DNA from: Actinocatenispora sp963815125
GTDB lineage: Bacteria; Actinomycetota; Actinomycetes; Mycobacteriales; Micromonosporaceae
Assembly (NCBI GenBank): GCA_963815125.1
Contig: CAWFFM010000002.1
Location: forward strand, 558,001 to 622,000
Direction: 5' to 3'
Length of the DNA: 64,000 nt
Below the pieces are notes generated by a model that saw nothing but the letters and a program-made list of their open reading frames with translations, was not told the origin of the DNA and made no database searches. Positions 30,671 through 40,898 of the stretch are shown piece after piece. Position 1 is the first letter of the stretch. Each line of letters begins with the position of its first letter. The position numbers and the translations under genes were made by a program.

Positions 30671-32821
30671 GTGCTGTCACGAGGCGCAGTAGGTGCGGCG
30701 GGGGCCATGGTGGGGCTGCTGGTGGTGCTGGCCCCGGTCGGCCGGGCCGCGGCCGCCCCGCCCGCTGAGATCCATCCCGCGACCACGAACCGGGTCGTGG
30801 TCATCGGTGCGACCGGGTTGCGCTGGGATGATCTGTCCCAGTCGGTCAGTCCCGCGCTTTGGCAGTTGGCGGGCCACGGCAGTATCGGTACGTTGACCGC
30901 GCGGTCCACGCAGTCGCTGACGTGTGCCGAGGACGGCTGGTTGACTCTGGGCGCGGGGAACCGGGCTCAGCGCGGTCCGCACCGACGTGCGCCGGACCAC
31001 TGCCCTCGGGCCCGGGTCCAACTCACCTCGCACGAGGATGGTTCGGCGACCGTACGCGACCAACCGGCCGTGGTGGCCCGCAACCTTCTGGCCCGGTCCC
31101 GTCCCGGGGCGCTGGCCGAGGCGCTGCGGTGCAGCACCGCGATCGGGCCGGGCGCGGCGGTCGCTGCCGCTCGTCCGGTGGGGCGGATCAACCAGTACCT
31201 GCCCCAGTTGCCGAGCGCGCCCGCGGACCTGCTCGGACGCTGCCCGCTCTCGGTGGTGGACGCCGGTACGGTGTCCGAGCGTTCCGGGTCGGCACGTAGC
31301 GCTCAGGTCAGGTCCGTGGACCAGATGGTGGCCCGGGTGGTCGACGCCCGCCCCGCCGGATCCACGGTCCTGGTGGTCGGGGTCGCCGATACCGGCACGC
31401 CAGCCAGGTTGCATGTGGCGATCGCGGACGGGCCGGGGTTCCGTGGGGGCTGGCTGCGCTCCGGGACCACCAGACGCACCGGTTACGTCCAGTTGACCGA
31501 CGTGGCGCCTACCGTGATCGCCTGTTTGCGACTGCCCCGCCCGGCATCGTTCGCCGGCCAACCCTGGGAGCAGAGCGGCCGGCGTGCCACCACACTCGCC
31601 GCGGACCGTCGACAGTTGGTGCTGGCGGATCAGGTGTCGGTGGCGACAGCCAGGAACGCGGGACGCTTCGTCGCAGTTCTGGTGGCCGTGCAGTTGGCTC
31701 TCTATGTACTGGCTGGTTTCGGCCTGGCCCGGTCGGGTGCGTCGGGTGGCCGTGGCGGGCAGCAGTGGCCAGCGGTCGGGTGGCTGCGGCCGGTGCTGGA
31801 AGTGGCGGCCACGGCTGCTGCGGTACTGGTTCCGGCGATGCTGTTGGCGGATCTGGTCCCCTGGTGGCGGTCAGGCCGGCCCGGGTGGACTCTCGTACTG
31901 GTGGTCGCGGGTTGGGTGGCCGCACTGTCGGCATTGATCCTGGCCGGCCCGTGGCGTCGTTACCGGCTGGGTCGGGTCGCTGCGATCGCCGGTGTCGTCG
32001 TCGTGGTGATCGGGCTCGACGGACTGACCGGCGCCAATCTGGAACTGGACAATGTGGTCGGGTACGCGGTGGTGACCGGGGACCGCTACACCGGGCTGGG
32101 GATGATCGGGCTGGGCGCGTTCGCCGCCGGCATCCTGGCCCTGTCCGGATGCGTGGCGACCAGGCTGACCCGCCGCCACCGGCCGCTCGCGGTGGCGCTG
32201 GTCGGGGCGATCGGGGTGATCATCGTGGGCAGTCCCTACCTCGGGTCTGATCCTGGTGCTGCGGTTGGGGTGACCGCCGGGGTGGCGGTGGCCGGTGCGC
32301 TGGCCACCGGTGGTTGGTTGACCCTGACCCGTTTGGGCTGGGCGATCATCACCGGCCTGCTGGTCACGATCGGGTTCGCGTTGTTGGATCTGGCCCAGGC
32401 ACCGGAGCACCAGGGTCATCTTGGCCGATTTCTGACCAATCTCTTCGGCGGGACGGCCCGCCCGGCGATGAGCCGTGTCGCCGAGGCGAACATGGCCGCC
32501 ACGGCGGGGAGCCTGTTGACGGTCCTGGTGCTCGCCGCGGTGCTGTTCTGGGGGTTGGTCCTGCTGCCCGGCTCGGGCGGTCTGCGTCGGGTGTACGGGC
32601 TCTTCCCGGCGTTGCGGGGAGCGTTGGTGGGCACCGCAGTGGCCGGCGTACTGGCCGGCCTGTTCGACGGCGCCGGCCTGATCGTGGCGGGTGCGGCAGC
32701 CTCGGTGGCGGTACCGCTGGCGATCCTGTACTGCCTGCAGGTCAGGAGCAGTGCGCAGACCGCGGTGCCGGCCAGCACCAGATCGGTCGCACCGGGTGGA
32801 TTCGCCGGAGAGCCCGTATAA
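30671..32821 (+). CDS. Exported alkaline-phosphatase-fold domain fused to polytopic membrane domain
   Basis: A 716-residue protein. A signal-type helix at about 8-30 (ends AAAAPP) is followed by a soluble domain (about 35-300) resembling the alkaline phosphatase/sulfatase superfamily: VVVIGATGLRWDDL, TAEDGWLTLGAGN-like segment (SLTCAEDGWLTLGAG) and LTDVAPTVIACL near its end. After about 325 there are ten or so membrane segments to the C-terminus. GTG 30671 is 9 nt after the GT4 gene; ATG 30707 is a later alternative. The metal-binding residues could not all be placed, so activity (phosphatase, phosphodiesterase or sugar-phosphate transferase) is open. Known in related actinobacteria only as a hypothetical membrane protein. 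Confidence 0.75.
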   Translation: MLSRGAVGAAGAMVGLLVVLAPVGRAAAAPPAEIHPATTNRVVVIGATGLRWDDLSQSVSPALWQLAGHGSIGTLTARSTQSLTCAEDGWLTLGAGNRAQRGPHRRAPDHCPRARVQLTSHEDGSATVRDQPAVVARNLLARSRPGALAEALRCSTAIGPGAAVAAARPVGRINQYLPQLPSAPADLLGRCPLSVVDAGTVSERSGSARSAQVRSVDQMVARVVDARPAGSTVLVVGVADTGTPARLHVAIADGPGFRGGWLRSGTTRRTGYVQLTDVAPTVIACLRLPRPASFAGQPWEQSGRRATTLAADRRQLVLADQVSVATARNAGRFVAVLVAVQLALYVLAGFGLARSGASGGRGGQQWPAVGWLRPVLEVAATAAAVLVPAMLLADLVPWWRSGRPGWTLVLVVAGWVAALSALILAGPWRRYRLGRVAAIAGVVVVVIGLDGLTGANLELDNVVGYAVVTGDRYTGLGMIGLGAFAAGILALSGCVATRLTRRHRPLAVALVGAIGVIIVGSPYLGSDPGAAVGVTAGVAVAGALATGGWLTLTRLGWAIITGLLVTIGFALLDLAQAPEHQGHLGRFLTNLFGGTARPAMSRVAEANMAATAGSLLTVLVLAAVLFWGLVLLPGSGGLRRVYGLFPALRGALVGTAVAGVLAGLFDGAGLIVAGAAASVAVPLAILYCLQVRSSAQTAVPASTRSVAPGGFAGEPV

Positions 32822-33039
32822 CGGTCCTCCCAGGAGGTGTTGGGCGCCCATGCCTGGTCTGTTTAGGACGGCTCCGCGCGACCGGTCGGAGCGGCTGTTA
32901 CTCTGAAATCCCGTGGAACGAGTGGCACTGCATCGTAGGCGGCCCGGTAGTGGGTCCGGCCAGTGGCCCGACCACCTGCGGCAAGGTCTTCAGGCCGCTG
33001 TCTTCACCGCATCCGCTGCACTCATCACGGGAGTCAGTT

Positions 33040-34774
33040 TTGGCCGCTTCGGCGCGAACGACAAAACATATCTTTGTCACCGGAGGCGTTGCCTCGTCGC
33101 TGGGTAAGGGCCTGACGGCCTCCAGCCTGGGCAATCTGCTCACCGCGCGCGGGCTGCGGGTGGTGATGCAGAAGCTCGACCCGTACCTGAACGTCGATCC
33201 GGGCACGATGAACCCCTTCCAACATGGTGAGGTATTCGTCACTGAGGACGGCGCGGAGACCGACCTGGACGTCGGGCACTACGAGCGCTTCCTCGACGCG
33301 CCGTTGGGCCGCTCCGCGAATGTGACCACCGGACAGGTCTACTCCACGGTCATCGCCAAGGAGCGGCGCGGCGAGTACCTGGGTGACACCGTGCAGGTGA
33401 TCCCGCACATCACCAACGAGATCAAGGAACGGATCCAGGCAATGGCCGGGCCCGATTCCCGCGGCCGGTCCCCTGACGTGGTGATCACCGAGGTGGGAGG
33501 CACCGTCGGTGACATCGAGTCGCTGCCGTTCCTGGAGGCCATCCGTCAGCTCCGGCACGAGATCGGCCGGGACAACTGCTTCTATCTGCATGTCTCCCTG
33601 GTGCCTTTCCTGGCGCCCTCGGGTGAGTTGAAGACCAAGCCGACCCAGCACTCGGTGGCTGCTCTGCGCAACATCGGCATTCAGCCGGACGCCATCGTCT
33701 GCCGGTCGGACCGGGAGATCCCGGCTGGGGTGAAGGCCAAGATCGGCCTGTACTGCGACGTCGACGAGGAGGCCGTGATCGGTACTCCGGACGCGCCGAG
33801 TATCTACGACATTCCCAAGGTGCTGCACCGTGAGGGTCTGGACGCCTACGTGGTGCGTCGGATGGACCTGCCCTTCCGGGATGTGGACTGGACCCGCTGG
33901 GACGACCTGCTGCACCGGGTGCACCGGCCCCGGCAGACGGTGACCGTGGCGCTGGTCGGCAAGTACATCGATCTGCCGGATGCCTACCTGTCGGTGACCG
34001 AAGCATTGCGCGCCGGTGGGTTCGCGCACCGTGCCCGGGTCGAGATCCGCTGGGTACCCAGCGACGACTGTGCGACCGAGGCCGGCGCGGCGGCCGCCCT
34101 GCGCGGGGTGGACGGAGTACTCGATTCCGGGCGGGTTCGGGGTCCGTGGCATCGAGGGCAAGGTCGGTGCGGTGCGCTACGCCCGGCAGAACACGATTCC
34201 GGTACTGGGCCTGTGTCTGGGCCTGCAGTGCATGGTGATCGAGGCGCTGCGGCATGTGAGTGGGCTGGACGGCGCTGATTCGGCGGAGTTCGACGAGGAC
34301 GCCGCGCATCCGGTCATCGCGACGATGGCCGACCAGCGCGACGTGGTGGCCGGTGAACGGGACATGGGTGGCACGATGCGGTTGGGTGCCTACCCGGCCC
34401 GTTTGACACCCGGTTCACTGGTCGCCGAGGCGTACGGCACTACCGAGATCAGTGAACGTCACCGGCACCGCTACGAGGTCAACAACGCCTACCGCGACAA
34501 GCTCGCGGAGGCGGGCGTGCTGGTCTCGGGTACTTCGCCGGACGGTCGGCTGGTGGAGTTCATCGAGATGCGTACGGAGATCCATCCGTTCTTCGTGGCC
34601 ACCCAGGCACACCCGGAGTTCAAGTCACGCCCGACCCGGCCGCATCCGCTGTTCCGTGCGTTCGTGGCGGCTGCGGTGGACTATGCCGAGGCCGAGCGGT
34701 TGCCGGTGGAGCTACCTGACAATGCCGAGCGGTCGGTGTCCGACCGTACGGTCGCGTCCGGGGCGAGCCAGTGA
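33040..34774 (+). pseudogene. pyrG: CTP synthase, interrupted by a one-base frameshift as sequenced
   Basis: The two halves of CTP synthase lie in different frames. The first frame (from TTG 33040, RBS GGGAG) carries the synthetase domain: GGVASSLGKG (15-24), LDPYLNVDPGTM, VGGTVGDIES. It runs through GVDGVL and then leaves the family sequence. The next frame resumes from base 34124 with PGGFGVRGIEGK and GLCLGLQC, the amidotransferase nucleophile Cys at about 392, and ends at 34774. One extra base at 34123 or 34124 (between CTC and TTCC) accounts for it exactly; removing it gives DGVL(I/V)PGGFG and a normal 577-residue protein. There is no homopolymer. PyrG is needed for CTP synthesis, so a sequencing error is more likely than real loss; a real mutation is possible. 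The nudix gene follows with a GTGA overlap. Confidence 0.9.
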
Positions 34775-35379
34775 CCACGACCGGATATGAGGTGCTCGGC
34801 AGCACCGAACAGTTCTCCAACAAGCTCTTCCGGTTGGTGTCCGACCAGGTACGGATGCCCGACGGCGAGGTGGCGCAGCGCGACTACCTGCGACATGTCG
34901 GCGCAGTCGCGACGGTGGCGATGGACTTCCCGCCGGATCAGCCCGGTGGCCGGGTGCTGCTGATCCGGCAGTACCGCCATCCGGTGGGTCGGGTGATGTG
35001 GGAACTTCCTGCCGGCCTCATCGACGAGCCGGGCGAGCCGCCGGTGGAGGGTGCGCGACGGGAACTCGCCGAGGAGGCGGATCTGACCGCGGCGCGCTGG
35101 GATCTGCTGATCGAACTGCACACCACCCCGGGCTGTTCGGACGAGGTGATCCGGGTCTTCCTGGCCCGCGAGCTGACCGAGGTGCCGAGCGCCCAGCGCC
35201 ATCAGCGGGTTGCCGAGGAGGCGGGTCTGACCACCCGGTGGATGCCCCTCGACGATGCCGTGGAGCTGGCTCTGACCGGTGAGTTGACCAATGCGGCCTG
35301 CCTGGCGGGGGTACTTGCCGCCGCGCGTGCCCGGGACAGCGGTTGGGCCGTGCTGCGTCCGGCCGACGCCGCTTCCTGA
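34771..35379 (+). CDS. Nudix hydrolase, ADP-ribose pyrophosphatase-like
   Basis: A 202-residue Nudix enzyme. The Nudix box is visible: GLIDEPGEPPVEGARRELAEEA (about 90-111) fits G-x5-E-x7-REUxEE-x2-U with normal spacing. RQYRHPVGRVMWELPAG precedes it, as in ADP-ribose pyrophosphatases of the NudF type. GTG 34771 overlaps the pyrG stop as GTGA. The linked gene order pyrG-nudix-xerD-parA-scpAB is shared with mycobacteria and streptomycetes. The substrate is inferred. Confidence 0.9.
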   Translation: MTTTGYEVLGSTEQFSNKLFRLVSDQVRMPDGEVAQRDYLRHVGAVATVAMDFPPDQPGGRVLLIRQYRHPVGRVMWELPAGLIDEPGEPPVEGARRELAEEADLTAARWDLLIELHTTPGCSDEVIRVFLARELTEVPSAQRHQRVAEEAGLTTRWMPLDDAVELALTGELTNAACLAGVLAAARARDSGWAVLRPADAAS

Positions 35380-35434
35380 GACCGATGGCGGGTCGTGCCG
35401 ATGCACGACCCGCCATCGTCGGGTAGGGGAGCGT

Positions 35435-35959
35435 TCAGCTGTCCCGGAGCATCCGGCCCTGCGCGTCGGTGCCGCCATTGACCAGGATCATGATCCCGTC
35501 GATGAAGCCCCAGAGCGCACCGGCACCACAGGTGAACACGCTGACCAGCAGCTGTGCGACGCCAAGCCCGGTGTGCCCGGTGTAGAACCGGCCCACCCCG
35601 AACCCGCCGAGGAAGATGCCGAGCAGGCCGGCGACCAGCTTGGTCTTGTCCGACAACGGCTGGCCTGTGGCCGGATCGACGCCGCCGCCACCGGTCGGGT
35701 AGACGGCCGGGTCGTAGCCACCGCCGGGGTAGCCGCTGGTCGGATAGCTGCTGGCCTGGTAGCCGCCGGACTGGTATCCGCCAGCCTGGTAGGGGTCACC
35801 GCCCTGGGGCGGATACGGTCCACCGCTGGGCTGAGCGGCGCCACTGGTCGGATAGCCCGCGCCACTGCTCGGATAGCTGGGCCCGCTGGTGGGGTGGACA
35901 CCGCCAGCATTGGGGTCCTGATGGGGCGGAGGATACTGACCGTTGGGGTCGTACGTCAT
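35435..35959 (-). CDS. TM2-domain protein with Pro/Tyr/Gly-rich N-terminus
   Basis: A 174-residue protein. The first 110 residues are low complexity (QYPPP, GGYQ, YPTSG and similar). The C-terminal 55 residues form the TM2 domain: two membrane helices joined by a short turn with GLLGIFLGGFGVGRFY and GALWGFIDGIMILVNGG, the classic signature. Start ATG 35959 has no clear ribosome-binding site, and the frame also continues back to 35995. It is convergent with the nudix gene and divergent from xerD. TM2 proteins have no common enzymatic function. Confidence 0.85.
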   Translation of the reverse strand: MTYDPNGQYPPPHQDPNAGGVHPTSGPSYPSSGAGYPTSGAAQPSGGPYPPQGGDPYQAGGYQSGGYQASSYPTSGYPGGGYDPAVYPTGGGGVDPATGQPLSDKTKLVAGLLGIFLGGFGVGRFYTGHTGLGVAQLLVSVFTCGAGALWGFIDGIMILVNGGTDAQGRMLRDS

Positions 35960-36169
35960 GGCGGCGACGGTATCTAATGGATGCACGCCTGCCAATCGCC
36001 GGGGTCGAAAACCGACCGTAACGGCGGCGGGTTCGGTCGAAAGTGCGGTGAGCTATCCACCGGGAACCCGATAGCTCACGGTTCGTATCGGTCCCGGTGT
36101 CCTGTACGGGCATCGCCGTCCGTCCGGGCGACGCGGCCGGTGGCAACGGTGGGAGGTGGACCCCCGATC

Positions 36170-37150
36170 GTGACTTCCGGTGATGTCGAGGGGTCGGAGC
36201 AGGCACAGCCGCCGGGGCCGGTCGACCGTACGGTGCGTGCCTATCTGGATCACCTCGCGGTGGAGCGGGGGTTGGCCCGCAACACTCTGACCTCCTACCG
36301 TCGGGACCTGCTGCGCTACACCGAATGGCTGGCTGCGCTGGGGATCGGTGACTTGGCCGCGGTCAGCCCGGCGCATCTGGGTCGCTTCCTGACCGGGCTG
36401 CGGGAGGGCGACCAGCGCCATCCCGCACTCTCCTCGGCCTCGGCGGCGCGCACCGTCAGCGCGGTACGGGGGCTGCACCGCTTCGCCACCCGGGAGGGTG
36501 TGACACGTACCGACCCGTCCCGGGAGATCCGACCACCCGCACCGGCCCGTCGGCTGCCCAGGGCGCTGCCGGTGGCGGACGTGGAGCGGTTGCTGTCCGT
36601 GGTCGGTTGCGGCGAGGGTGACGACGCGGTGCTCGCTCTGCGCGACCGGGCACTGCTGGAGTTCCTGTACGGCACCGGGGCACGGATCAGCGAAGCGGTG
36701 GGCGCTGCCGTCGACGACCTCGATCACGTCGAGGGCGTGGTCATATTGCACGGCAAGGGCGGGCGCAGCCGGCTGGTTCCGGTCGGCGGCATTGCCTGCC
36801 GGGCCCTGTCCGCGTACCTGGTGCGCTCCCGTCCGGTGCTGTTGGCCGCCGGGCGTGGCGCGGTGGGTGGTGCGCTGTTCCTCAACGCCCGGGGCGGTGC
36901 GCTGTCCCGGCAGAGTGCCTGGACGATACTGCGGCGCACCGCGGACCGGGCAGGTCTGGCCGGGTCGGTCTCGCCGCACACGATGCGTCACTCCTTCGCC
37001 ACCCACCTACTGGACGGCGGCGCCGACGTGCGCGTCGTGCAGGAACTGCTCGGGCACGCCTCGGTCACCACCACGCAGGTCTATACCCTGGTGACGGTCG
37101 ACAGACTGCGTGAGGTGTACACCACCACGCATCCTCGCGCGAGAGGTTGA
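36170..37150 (+). CDS. xerD: Tyrosine recombinase XerD
   Basis: A 326-residue recombinase that with XerC resolves chromosome dimers at dif. The SAM-like core-binding domain (18-108) is followed by the catalytic domain. The active residues are all present: R172 (ARISE), K196 in HGKGGRSR, H270 and R273 in SPHTMRHSF, H296 and the nucleophile Y305 in TTTQVYT. GTG 36170 lies 9 nt after GGGAGGTGGA. Conserved place upstream of parA and scpAB supports the XerD assignment over XerC, although the two are similar. Confidence 0.92.
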   Translation: MTSGDVEGSEQAQPPGPVDRTVRAYLDHLAVERGLARNTLTSYRRDLLRYTEWLAALGIGDLAAVSPAHLGRFLTGLREGDQRHPALSSASAARTVSAVRGLHRFATREGVTRTDPSREIRPPAPARRLPRALPVADVERLLSVVGCGEGDDAVLALRDRALLEFLYGTGARISEAVGAAVDDLDHVEGVVILHGKGGRSRLVPVGGIACRALSAYLVRSRPVLLAAGRGAVGGALFLNARGGALSRQSAWTILRRTADRAGLAGSVSPHTMRHSFATHLLDGGADVRVVQELLGHASVTTTQVYTLVTVDRLREVYTTTHPRARG

Positions 37151-37363
37151 GCCGCCCCGTACCGTTTCAGGGGTGTACCGCGACACGGACCCGTGGGTCC
37201 ACAGTGTCCGGTGTGTGACAACAGCGTGCCGCACTCGCGACACGCCGGGAATGATGGCGGACGGCGGATGCGTCTGTGGCGTACAGTCGGGCCACGACCG
37301 CCCCTCTTCCCGGTGGTTCGGGGTGGCGCCGGGAACCGGGCAGCCGGCGGGAAGGGTGTTGAC

Positions 37364-38299
37364 ATGACCAGTCTCAGCGGGGACGCGTGGGACAGGCTCC
37401 GTCAGGAGCCGCCCCCGATGGACCTCGGTGCTGAGGCGGAGCTGGGTCCGGCCGACCCGTCGGCTTACACCATCAAGCGGCCGATCCTGCAGCCGCCGCC
37501 GATCGATCGCCACGGACCGGCCCGCATCATCGCGATGGCCAATCAGAAGGGTGGCGTGGGTAAGACCACGACCACCATCAACCTGGGCGCAGCGCTCGCC
37601 GAGTACGGCCGGCGGGTGCTGATGGTCGACTTCGACCCGCAGGGTGCGTTGTCGGTCGGATTCGGGGTCAACCCACACAATCTGGACCTGACCATCTACA
37701 ACCTGCTGATGCAGCGCGACGTCGCGCTCGATGAGGTGCTGTTCAAGACCAACGTGGACGGCCTGCATCTGCTGCCCGCCAACATCGACCTGTCGGCGGC
37801 GGAGATCCAGCTGGTCAACGAGGTGGCCCGGGAACAGACCCTGACCCGGGTGCTGCGTCCGGCGTTGCGTGAGTACGACTACATCCTGATCGACTGTCAG
37901 CCGTCGTTGGGTCTGCTGACCGTCAACGCGCTGACCGCGGCCCATGGCGTACTCATCCCGCTGGAGTGCGAGTTCTTCAGCCTGCGCGGGGTCGCGTTGC
38001 TGTTGGACACCATCGACAAGGTGCGCGAGCGGCTCAACTTCGACCTGGAGCTGGAAGGCATCCTGGCCACCATGTACGACTCCCGTACCACGCACTGCCG
38101 GCAGGTCCTGCAGCGCGTCGTGGAGGCGTTCGGAGACCGGGTCTATCAGACGGTCATCACCCGTACGGTCCGGTTCCCGGAGACCACCGTGGCCGGTGAG
38201 CCGATCACCACCTGGGCGCCGTCCTCCTCGGGTGCCCGTGCCTACCGGCAGTTGGCCCGCGAGGTCATCGGCCAGCAGTCCCTGCGCCAGGGCTTCTAG
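37364..38299 (+). CDS. ParA-family chromosome-partitioning ATPase
   Basis: A 311-residue ParA/Soj-like ATPase. The deviant Walker A is KGGVGKTT (62-69), with AMANQKGG just before it; FDPQGALSVGFG and LIDCQPSLGLLTVNAL are the Walker A' and B regions. About 50 N-terminal residues form a flexible extension. It is not in a parAB pair here: no parB and no parS sequence (TGTTTCACGTGAAACA) was seen in the 213-nt gap before it. The linkage to scpA and scpB matches the mycobacterial homologue, suggesting a segregation role. ATG 37364 follows GAAGGG. Confidence 0.93.
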   Translation: MTSLSGDAWDRLRQEPPPMDLGAEAELGPADPSAYTIKRPILQPPPIDRHGPARIIAMANQKGGVGKTTTTINLGAALAEYGRRVLMVDFDPQGALSVGFGVNPHNLDLTIYNLLMQRDVALDEVLFKTNVDGLHLLPANIDLSAAEIQLVNEVAREQTLTRVLRPALREYDYILIDCQPSLGLLTVNALTAAHGVLIPLECEFFSLRGVALLLDTIDKVRERLNFDLELEGILATMYDSRTTHCRQVLQRVVEAFGDRVYQTVITRTVRFPETTVAGEPITTWAPSSSGARAYRQLAREVIGQQSLRQGF

Positions 38300-38334
38300 T
38301 GCTCCGCAGCGCGGGAGACTGACAGGGATCGCCG

Positions 38335-39012
38335 GTGCTCTTCGCGCTCGTCCAACCGCTCTCCGCGCTGGGATTGCTGGTCGCGTTCCTGGCAGCTCTG
38401 GCTGTACGGGCGACCGGCCAGGAATTCCTGGCGGCGCGGTTGACCGGTAGCACCCGTGCGGGGCCGCTGCGACCGGCGCCGCGCCGCGACATCGATCCCT
38501 TCGGTGCGGTCGCCGCGGCATTGAGTGGCACAGGCTGGGGCCGGGCTGCACCACTACCCGACATGGTGTTCGTGACCCGCGCGGCGGTGCTGCGCCGGGT
38601 CCTGGTCTTTCTGGCCGGCCCGGTCCTGCCGGTACTGGCCGGTGAGGCGTTACTGGCGGTGTACCGCGCGATCTACCCGCACTCGTTGGGGCTCGCGCTG
38701 TATCGTCCCTCCGATGTCCTTCGCGGTATACCCGGCCCGGCCGGTGAACAACTACTGCTGTCCGTCGGCTTCGGGCTGCTGTGCTTCGGCGTGTTCGCCA
38801 TTCTGCCGCTGCCGCCGTGTGACGGTTGGGGACTGCTGTGGCTGTTCTGGCGTCGACCGGGGGAGCGTGCCCGTCGCGCGCAGTACTGGCTGACCGAACG
38901 CAACATCGGCGTGGTGATCCTGCTGGCCCTGATGTTTCCGCTGGGTCTGCGGGGTCCTGTGGCGTACTTCGTACTGGATGCGCTGGTCACCCCGTTGGTG
39001 CGACTCTGGTGA
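38335..39012 (+). CDS. Polytopic protein resembling a degenerate site-2 protease (M50-like)
   Basis: A 225-residue membrane protein with about five hydrophobic segments. Two landmarks of the M50 family occur in order: QEFLAARLTG (29-38) followed by DIDPFG (52-57), and LPLPPCDGWG (157-166), which matches the LP-x-PP-x-DG metal-ligand motif. The HExxH zinc site is replaced by QEFLA, so proteolysis is not expected. GTG 38335 has AGGG 7 nt upstream. The gene sits between parA and scpA; the role is unknown. Confidence 0.7.
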   Translation: MLFALVQPLSALGLLVAFLAALAVRATGQEFLAARLTGSTRAGPLRPAPRRDIDPFGAVAAALSGTGWGRAAPLPDMVFVTRAAVLRRVLVFLAGPVLPVLAGEALLAVYRAIYPHSLGLALYRPSDVLRGIPGPAGEQLLLSVGFGLLCFGVFAILPLPPCDGWGLLWLFWRRPGERARRAQYWLTERNIGVVILLALMFPLGLRGPVAYFVLDALVTPLVRLW

Positions 39013-39144
39013 CGGGTGTACCGACCGACCGGCCGACGCCGCGGGCGCTGCGTTACGTTCAGCAGGTGACCTTGTCCCCACCATCGGTCCCTGACGGGCC
39101 GTTGGATACCACCGTCGGTGCCGGATGGCCAGCCGGGCGAGACC

Positions 39145-40028
39145 ATGGCGCCGGCTGACATGGCCGCCGAACCGGTCCGGTCCAGCAGTTTCAGTGTGTG
39201 TCTGGACAATTTCGAAGGACCGTTCGACCTGCTGTTGCAGCTGATCAGCAAGCACAAGCTGGACGTCACCGAGGTGGCTCTGTCCAGGGTCACCGACGAG
39301 TTCATCGCGCATATCCGGGCCATGGGTACCCGGTGGGATCTCGACGAGGCGAGCGAGTTCCTGGTCATCGCCGCGACCTTGCTGGACCTCAAGGCCGCCC
39401 GTCTGCTGCCGGCCGCACAGGTCGAGGACGAGGAGGATCTGGCCCTGCTGGAGGCCCGGGATCTGCTGTTCGCCCGGCTTCTGCAGTACAAGGCATTCAA
39501 GGAGGCTGCGGCGTTCCTGTCCCGCATGGAGTCAGGTGCGGCGCGCCGCTATCCGCGGGCAGTGGGGCTGGAGCCGCAGTACGCCGAGTTGTTGCCGGAG
39601 ATCATGATCGGGCTGGGATTGGACCGTTTTGCCCGGTTGGCCGCGCGGGCGATGACGCCCAAGGTGCCACCGACCGTCGCTCTGGACCACATCCACATGG
39701 TTCGGGTCAGCGTACGGGAGCACGCCGCGATCCTGGCCGACCGCTTGCAGCGGCTCGGCACGGCCAGCTTCCGTACGCTGTGCGCGGACTGCGGATCGAC
39801 CCTGGAGACGGTGGCGCGGTTCCTGGCGTTGCTGGAGCTGTACCGGGAGAGTCTGGTGGGTTTCGAGCAGTTGGCGGCACTGGGCGAGCTGACCGTGCGG
39901 TGGACGGGCGGCGACCGGCCGGCGGAGATCGACGTCGACGAGTACGCCGGTACCCCGACCGAGACGAAATCCGGCGCGGTGTCGGGCAGCCCGTCGAACG
40001 GGTCGGACAGGACAGAGGAGAACCCCAG

Positions 40029-40032
<4 letters not shown>
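39145..40032 (+). CDS. scpA: Segregation and condensation protein A
   Basis: A protein of about 295 residues, the kleisin subunit of bacterial condensin, bridging the Smc heads with ScpB. The N-terminal part has FSVCLDNFEGPFDLLLQLISKHKLDV and SRVTDEFIAHI, and the C-terminal part has the HIHMVRVSVREHAAILADRL helix and the winged-helix region RTLCADCGSTLETVARFLALLEL. The start is uncertain: ATG 39145 is preferred, with GTG 39118 and ATG 39157 also in frame. The stop overlaps scpB as GTGA. Confidence 0.93.
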
Positions 40033-40889
<857 letters not shown>

Positions 40890-40898
40890 GACGCGTCG

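Noticed and set aside
34016..34774. Separate gene for the C-terminal half of pyrG
   Set aside because: It is the glutaminase domain continued from the upstream frame; no good start and no stand-alone family.
37151..37363. parS site or parB gene next to the ParA ATPase
   Set aside because: No TGTTTCACGTGAAACA-like sequence or second partition gene was seen.
39009..39158. 49-residue frame overlapping the S2P-like stop (GTGA) and the scpA start
   Set aside because: The coupling is tempting but the product has no recognisable feature and scpA starts inside it; more likely chance.
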